Source: Sphingomonas aurantiaca
GTDB lineage: Bacteria > Pseudomonadota > Alphaproteobacteria > Sphingomonadales > Sphingomonadaceae
Direction of reading: 5' to 3'
Length of the DNA stretch: 64,000 nt
NCBI RefSeq assembly: GCF_003050705.1
Contig: NZ_QAOG01000007.1
Coordinates: 131,995-195,994, forward strand
The position numbers were made by a program, and so were the translations under genes. The notes beneath the pieces were generated by a model that was given only the letters and a program-made list of their open reading frames with translations, made no database searches and was not told the origin of the DNA. Shown here piece after piece: positions 60,018-64,000 of this stretch; position 1 is the first letter of the stretch; the number at the start of each line of letters is the position of its first letter.

Positions 60018-60630
60018 CGATCAGTCGCTTCAGTCTAGTTACCGCCTGAGCCTCCGGTTCCTTGGCGTCCATCGTGTCGACAAATTGCCCATCACGATCG
60101 AACAGCAGTATCCGCGCGGTGTGATCGATCGTGTAATCGCCGTTCGGCAGCGGCACACGTTCGACATAGATCTTGAACGACTTCTCCATCCGCTTGAGCT
60201 CGGCTGGGTCTCCGGTCAGACCAATCACCGGCGCATCGAACATCGAGAGGAAGCTGGCGATGTCCTCCTTCTTGTCGTGCTCGGGATCGACCGAGACGAA
60301 CACGACGTTCATCTTGTCCGCGTCGGTCCCGAGCCGCTTGCGGAGCAATTCCATGCGCGCCATCGTCGTCGGGCACACATCCGGGCAACGCGTGAAGCCG
60401 AAGAAGATCGCGTAGGGCTTGCCTTTGAGCGTCTCATTGGTGACCGTCTTTCCCTTGGTGTCGACCAGTGTGAACGGCCCGCCTGGTCCCGCGCGTTGCG
60501 ATGTCGTGGCGCTATTGCCGGAGGCATTGGGTTGGCGCGAACATCCCGTGACGGTCACGACCAGCCCGAGCGTGAGGACGGTTGCCAGAGCGGTACCGCG
60601 CAGCAACCCGCGCGTGCGTGGATCCGACAT
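60010..60630 (-). CDS. SCO1/SenC/PrrC family copper chaperone
   Basis: A 206-residue protein. ATG 60630 overlaps the PCu(A)C stop; GTG 60633 is an alternative. Lipoprotein-like N-terminus with VTVTGC. Copper motif FFGFTRCPDVCPTTMARMEL (CxxxC, around residue 82) and the distal His in GDYTIDHTARILLFDRDG. SCO proteins deliver Cu to the CuA site of cytochrome oxidase or reduce its thiols. Works with PCu(A)C next door. Confidence 0.93.
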   Translation of the reverse strand: MSDPRTRGLLRGTALATVLTLGLVVTVTGCSRQPNASGNSATTSQRAGPGGPFTLVDTKGKTVTNETLKGKPYAIFFGFTRCPDVCPTTMARMELLRKRLGTDADKMNVVFVSVDPEHDKKEDIASFLSMFDAPVIGLTGDPAELKRMEKSFKIYVERVPLPNGDYTIDHTARILLFDRDGQFVDTMDAKEPEAQAVTRLKRLIDA

Positions 60631-61106
60631 CACTTATGCCCCCCATTCTGACCGGCCGGCGCTGCATCGCCAGCGCCACCGATGACGAACTGCACGGTCA
60701 CCGTCCCCCCGCGCGCGAAACGCAGCGTCGCCGGAACCCGTTCGCCTGCCTTAAGGGGGGACTTCAGGCCGATCAGCATGATGTGATTGCCGCTCGGCGC
60801 GAGCGTCGCAGTGCCGCCTGCCGGCACTGCGAGACCATCGACGAGCTGGCGCATCCGCATGACCCCGCCGTCCATCGACATGGTGTGGATCTCGACGCGT
60901 TCCGCGCGCGGCGACGTGGCGGAAATAAGCCGGTCTCCTCGTGCTCCGGCGTTGCGGATCGTCAGGAAGCCCGCCCCTACCGTGGCACGCGGCGACGTAG
61001 CCCGCGACCAGGGCTGCGAGATGGTGAGCGAGCCCTTGCGGACATCCTGCGCAAGGGCAGGGGTGGCAAGCGTGGCGACGAGCGCCAGCGCGATGCGATA
61101 GGTCAT
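60630..61106 (-). CDS. PCu(A)C copper chaperone
   Basis: A 158-residue protein. ATG 61106 follows GGAAG; the frame to 61247 was rejected. Signal peptide MTYRIALALVATLATPALAQ. Mature part LTISQPWSRATSPRATVGAG, VEIHTMSMDGGVMRMRQLVD and PSGNHIMLIGLKSPLKAGER carry the H(M)X10MX21HXM copper-binding set. It transfers Cu(I) to SCO. The C-terminus ends GGHK. Confidence 0.93.
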   Translation of the reverse strand: MTYRIALALVATLATPALAQDVRKGSLTISQPWSRATSPRATVGAGFLTIRNAGARGDRLISATSPRAERVEIHTMSMDGGVMRMRQLVDGLAVPAGGTATLAPSGNHIMLIGLKSPLKAGERVPATLRFARGGTVTVQFVIGGAGDAAPAGQNGGHK

Positions 61107-61126
61107 TCTACTTCCTTTGATAGGGT

Positions 61127-61819
61127 TCAGCGCGTGCGCGCAGCAGCGAAGCGGTCCGAAACGGTCTTCCAATTCACAACCTGCCACCAGCCATCGAGAT
61201 AGTCGGCGCGGCGGTTCTGGTATTTGAGGTAGTAGGCGTGTTCCCACACGTCGTTGCCCAGCACCGGGGTGCCCTTCACATCGGCGACATCCATCAGCGG
61301 ATTATCCTGGTTGGGGGTGGATGTGATGGCGAGCGTGCCATCCGCCTTCACCACCAGCCACACCCAGCCCGAGCCGAACCGCTTCGTACCGGCTTCCCTG
61401 AAGGCGACCTTGAATGCCGCGAGCGAACCGAACTGTCGATCGATTGCGGCCCCGAGCGGGGCGGAAGGCTGCCCGGACTGTGCGGCCGGCGCCATCGTCT
61501 TCCAGAAAAAGCTGTGGTTCCAATGACCGCCGGCGTTGTTCCGGACGACCGGCGGGAGCGTGCTGGCCTTCGCCAGCAACGCCTCCAGCGATCGGCCCGC
61601 GAGCGACGGATCGGCCACCACGGCCTTGTTCAGCGCATCGACATAGGCCTGATGATGCTTGTCGTGGTGAATCGTCATGGTCGTCGCGTCGATCGCGGGA
61701 TCAAGCGCCTCGGTGGCATAGGGTAACGCGGGAAGCGTGAACGGTGCCGGCGCGACTTGAGCGAACGACGGCACCGGCGCGCACAGGGCGATCACCCCGA
61801 AAAACAGGCAGCGAAACAT
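61127..61819 (-). CDS. sod: Exported Fe/Mn superoxide dismutase
   Basis: A 230-residue SOD with a signal peptide (MFRCLFFGVIALCAPVPSFA). ATG 61819 is chosen for homology; the frame to 61930 was rejected. Metal ligands: His in MTIHHDKHHQAYVDALN, His in AGGHWNHSFFWKTM, Asp and His in GNDVWEHAYYLKYQNRR. FTLPALPYATEALDPAIDAT starts the domain. Export to the periplasm is less common for Fe/Mn SODs and fits a set of periplasmic copper/redox proteins. Confidence 0.94.
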   Translation of the reverse strand: MFRCLFFGVIALCAPVPSFAQVAPAPFTLPALPYATEALDPAIDATTMTIHHDKHHQAYVDALNKAVVADPSLAGRSLEALLAKASTLPPVVRNNAGGHWNHSFFWKTMAPAAQSGQPSAPLGAAIDRQFGSLAAFKVAFREAGTKRFGSGWVWLVVKADGTLAITSTPNQDNPLMDVADVKGTPVLGNDVWEHAYYLKYQNRRADYLDGWWQVVNWKTVSDRFAAARTR

Positions 61820-61999
61820 CGATGATTTCCTTATCGCGAAAGGCTCCATTGATCGTGCGCGAAAGCTTGGTCGCCGACATGGTGTCGACGCCTCCCGGTC
61901 AGTCGATCGACGTGACGAGCCTGTACGCACACCCGATCACGCGACGGGTGCACGGTGACAGTGCCGCTGCATCCGGTCATGCCGGTGGGCGGACGATCG

Positions 62000-62428
62000 T
62001 CAGTTCAGCGAGAGCGGTGGTCCACGTAGCGGTGGGCGTAGATACGGATGAGGTTGCAGCGTTGCCTTGGGCGCTGTCCGCAAGGCCGACGCGGCGACGA
62101 TGGCGAGTGCGGCCAACAGGATGACGGGATCGACGGCGCCGAGGATCTGTGCCGAAAGACCGGCATAGGCGCAGGGCATTTCGGTCTTGCCGTGATCGGT
62201 CGACGGCGCGTGGTCGGGCATCGCTGCCTTCATCGTGGCCATGTCGTCGCCCATTCCGGGCATCGCCGTCGCTTCGGTCGTCATGCCCGAGCAAGTAACG
62301 ATGGTGATCGCACCGCCGTCGTTCGCGATCATGTACCCGGTCGGAACGAGCAGCTTCAACAGCAGCACCGCGACACATAGCAGCACGGCAAGATGACGTT
62401 GCGCAAGGAGGCGGCGGATCGCAGGCAC
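62000..62428 (-). CDS. DUF2946 family protein
   Basis: A 142-residue protein with an N-terminal membrane segment (HLAVLLCVAVLLLKLLVPTG), a Met-rich region (TTEATAMPGMGDDMATMKAA) and CAYAGLSAQILGAVDPVILL with a second helix. Met-rich and Cys residues and the copper-gene neighbourhood suggest copper handling, as for DUF2946 genes near copper receptors. No biochemical role is known. Confidence 0.75.
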   Translation of the reverse strand: MPAIRRLLAQRHLAVLLCVAVLLLKLLVPTGYMIANDGGAITIVTCSGMTTEATAMPGMGDDMATMKAAMPDHAPSTDHGKTEMPCAYAGLSAQILGAVDPVILLAALAIVAASALRTAPKATLQPHPYLRPPLRGPPLSLN

Positions 62429-62454
62429 GACGCAGAGCTATCGTGATCAGGGGG

Positions 62455-62489
62455 CCTTGTCACTTGGGCATTCTGCCCAAGTGACAAGG
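62455..62489. repeat. Perfect 16-bp-arm palindrome
   Basis: CCTTGTCACTTGGGCA-TTC-TGCCCAAGTGACAAGG. It lies 27 bp upstream of the DUF2946 start and 113 bp before the plus-strand DJ-1 gene. No T-tract follows, so an operator or structured element is as likely as a terminator. Confidence 0.7.
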
Positions 62490-62602
62490 GGGTTGCGGTG
62501 GTTAGTCATGCGATAAGCAGGCGCTGGGTTCGGCCTCGGCCGGGAAAGTTGCGATGATACCATCCGGCGTACGAGTATCCACGAACCACTGGGAAGCCAC
62601 AC

Positions 62603-63433
62603 ATGGTCGACTGCGATCGCCGAACGGCAACGATGATGACTCTGTTTGGAACGCTTCTGGCAAGCGGAACGGCGCCCTTGGAGGCATCATACACCAGCGC
62701 CGAACCGAACGGCTACATGGACAAGGTTCCTGCCGCCTGGAAGGGCAATGAGCAGATCGGCATCGTCCTGTACGATCACGTCACGGCGCTCGACGTTATT
62801 GGGCCGCATTATTTCCTGGGCCGACTGGCCGGTGCGACGATCCACTTCGTTGCCGACAGTATTCGCCCGATACCGTCCGAGAACGGCCTCGTCCTGACGC
62901 CAACCGCCACGTTCGAGACCTGCCCCAAAAATCTCGACGTGTTGCTGATTGGTGGCGGTACCGCCGGCACGCTGGCGGCGATGCGCGATCCGGCGATGCT
63001 CGCCTTCCTGCGCGATCGTGGAGCGCGCGCCAAGTGGGTGACGAGTGTCTGCACGGGATCGCTCGTGCTCGGTCGCGCCGGACTCCTTAACGGGTATCGC
63101 GCGACGTCGCATTGGATTGGCCGACCGCTGCTGAAGGAATTCGGCGCGGTCGAAGTCGATGAGCGCGTCGTCTTCGACCGCAACAGGGCGACCGGGGCAG
63201 GGGTCTCCGCTGGCCTCGACCTAGCGCTTGCCCTGATCCAGCGGCTTCGTCCCACCGAGTTTGCGCAGATGGTCCAGCTGTTTGCCGAATATGCACCGGC
63301 GCCTTCGCTCGATAGCGGTACGCCGGACCACGCGCCCCCTGCGGTACTCGCTCGGGCGCAGGACATGCTTACGGGCTTCGTGGCAGGTGTGCGTGAAGTC
63401 GCCGCCACGGCGAATGATCGACGCCCGGGCTGA
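62603..63433 (+). CDS. DJ-1/PfpI family protein
   Basis: A 276-residue protein; ATG 62603 has GGGAAG upstream, ATG 62633 is an alternative that would leave MMTLFGTLLASGTAPLEA as a possible signal. IGIVLYDHVTALDVIGPHYF, LDVLLIGGGTAGTLAAMRDP, WVTSVCTGSLVLGRAGLLNG with nucleophile Cys (about 152) and GAGVSAGLDLALALIQRL. Close in outline to isonitrile-hydratase-like DJ-1 proteins. Substrate unknown. The fourth intact DJ-1-fold family branch in 16 kb. Confidence 0.87.
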   Translation: MVDCDRRTATMMTLFGTLLASGTAPLEASYTSAEPNGYMDKVPAAWKGNEQIGIVLYDHVTALDVIGPHYFLGRLAGATIHFVADSIRPIPSENGLVLTPTATFETCPKNLDVLLIGGGTAGTLAAMRDPAMLAFLRDRGARAKWVTSVCTGSLVLGRAGLLNGYRATSHWIGRPLLKEFGAVEVDERVVFDRNRATGAGVSAGLDLALALIQRLRPTEFAQMVQLFAEYAPAPSLDSGTPDHAPPAVLARAQDMLTGFVAGVREVAATANDRRPG

Positions 63434-63546
63434 TAAGATCACCGATTAGAGCGTGCGCCGACGGACGCCGGCACGTGGCGCGTACCGATGCATGCAGCCC
63501 CCCTTCCGGCCTGGAAACTCGCCTTTCCCGGCCGGAGTAGAAGAGA

Positions 63547-63663
63547 CTAAAGTAGCACCGAACGAATGGCGAAGGCGACCGCCGCAAGTGCCAGCACGCT
63601 CCCGGTCCAGATCGCTGCCAGCCAGCACAGCCGCCGGACGAACGGAGATTTGGGCGTGGCCAT
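63547..63663 (-). CDS. DUF2474 small membrane protein
   Basis: A 38-residue protein: MATPKSPFVRRLCWLAAIWT then GSVLALAAVAFAIRSVLL, one membrane helix after a basic start, the DUF2474 pattern. Its ATG shares one base with the cydB stop (TGATG). Such peptides accompany cyanide-insensitive cytochrome bd operons, analogous to CydX. Confidence 0.75.
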   Translation of the reverse strand: MATPKSPFVRRLCWLAAIWTGSVLALAAVAFAIRSVLL

Positions 63664-64000
63664 CAGTGATACCCCTCGCCGACCTTACCCCTGAAAACCC
63701 AATAGGCCCAACCGGTATAGCCGATGATGATCGGGATAATGACGACGGTCCCGACCAGCATGAACAACTGGCTCTGCGCCGGTGCCGCAGCTGCCCAGAT
63801 CGTGATGGCGCGCGGTACAACATAGGGGAAGATGCTGATGCCCAGCCCGACATAGCCCAACAGGAACAGTGCAAGCGCCGCGAGGAAGGGTAGCTTGTGC
63901 CTACCGCGGGCGATCGACCAAAACAGGATTCCTGTGATGACGACGACCAGCAACGGTACCTGCGCGGTCAGCAGGACCCCTGGCATCGCGAACCAGCGTC
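63663..64000 (-). CDS. cydB: Cytochrome bd ubiquinol oxidase subunit II, C-terminal part
   Basis: The frame is open to the right window edge, so only the C-terminal 112 residues are seen. VLLTAQVPLLVVVITGILFW, AALALFLLGYVGLGISIFPY, VVPRAITIWAAAAPAQSQLF and VVIIPIIIGYTGWAYWVFRG are the last helices of CydB; the LGISIFPYVVP and IGYTGWAYWVFRGKV motifs are diagnostic. It ends EGYH and is followed by the DUF2474 gene. Confidence 0.93.
   Translation of the reverse strand, partial: RWFAMPGVLLTAQVPLLVVVITGILFWSIARGRHKLPFLAALALFLLGYVGLGISIFPYVVPRAITIWAAAAPAQSQLFMLVGTVVIIPIIIGYTGWAYWVFRGKVGEGYH

Noticed and set aside
62455..62489. Intrinsic terminator
   Set aside because: The hairpin is strong but lies upstream of both flanking genes and lacks a T-tract in either direction.
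1..64000. CRISPR arrays, rRNA, tRNA, insertion sequences, integrase or replication initiator
   Set aside because: None recognised by eye; no regular spacer-repeat pattern, no DDE transposase or tyrosine/serine recombinase motif, and no RepA-type protein found.

Overview
The window looks like part of a large conjugative plasmid or integrative conjugative element of a sphingomonad-type alphaproteobacterium (Sphingomonas, Novosphingobium or Sphingobium relatives). This is inferred from GC-rich DNA, a complete VirB/VirD4 (P-type) transfer system, an imuA-imuB-dnaE2 mutagenesis cassette with an alphaproteobacterial LexA box, and many small proteins familiar from sphingomonad plasmids. No integrase, replication initiator, rRNA, tRNA or CRISPR array was seen, so plasmid versus ICE cannot be decided here.

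Layout. 0-8 kb is a loose array of small accessory genes (DUF6927-like, PAPS-reductase-like PP-loop protein, DUF2493/YspA-like, ssb, DUF3768 and others). They are separated by GC-rich hairpins and repeated intergenic modules, and several are broken by frameshifts. 8-10 kb is a partition locus: a repeat-rich upstream region, parA and a small partner gene. 10.6-14 kb is the DNA-processing module: a coiled-coil protein, a candidate oriT, a MobC-like protein with two ribbon-helix-helix units, a MOBP/VirD2-like relaxase and a hypothetical protein. 14-18.7 kb is a more AT-rich island of small genes, at least three resembling YezG/DUF600 immunity proteins, with no toxin gene beside them. 19-33.7 kb (minus strand) is one transfer operon: M15-like peptidase, TrbM/KikA, VirB1, LPD7 protein, VirB2, VirB3, VirB4, VirB5, EexN, VirB6, VirB7, VirB8, VirB9, VirB10, VirB11, VirD4.

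34-44 kb holds DNA-metabolism genes: an HNH-like protein, a second SSB, a zinc-finger/Toprim primase-like protein, an SRAP protein, HU, an HNH endonuclease, then imuA-imuB-dnaE2 behind a LexA box. 44-47 kb carries DUF1488, small unknowns and a hipBA toxin-antitoxin pair. 47-58 kb is a redox and electrophile-stress-like region rich in the DJ-1/PfpI fold: two GlxA-type regulators, a decayed third one, cysteine hydrolases, a Tat-exported metallo-beta-lactamase-fold protein, cytochrome b561, an NmrA-like protein and two small exported STN-domain proteins. An inverted, decayed copy of one regulator-hydrolase pair lies at 55-56.4 kb. 58-64 kb has a MerR regulator with an overlong-spacer divergent promoter in front of a glutaredoxin-MauE fusion, a copper/redox set (copper-uptake-associated lipoprotein, SCO, PCu(A)C, exported Fe/Mn SOD, DUF2946), another DJ-1-like protein, and the end of a cytochrome bd operon (cydB, DUF2474) that leaves the window.

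Working together, the ParA locus would keep the element in the population. The relaxase, candidate oriT, VirD4 and VirB proteins would transfer it. The two SSBs, the primase-like protein, HU, the SRAP protein and the SOS mutasome fit handling of single-stranded or damaged DNA after entry. The accessory regions carry stress, regulation and immunity-type cargo.
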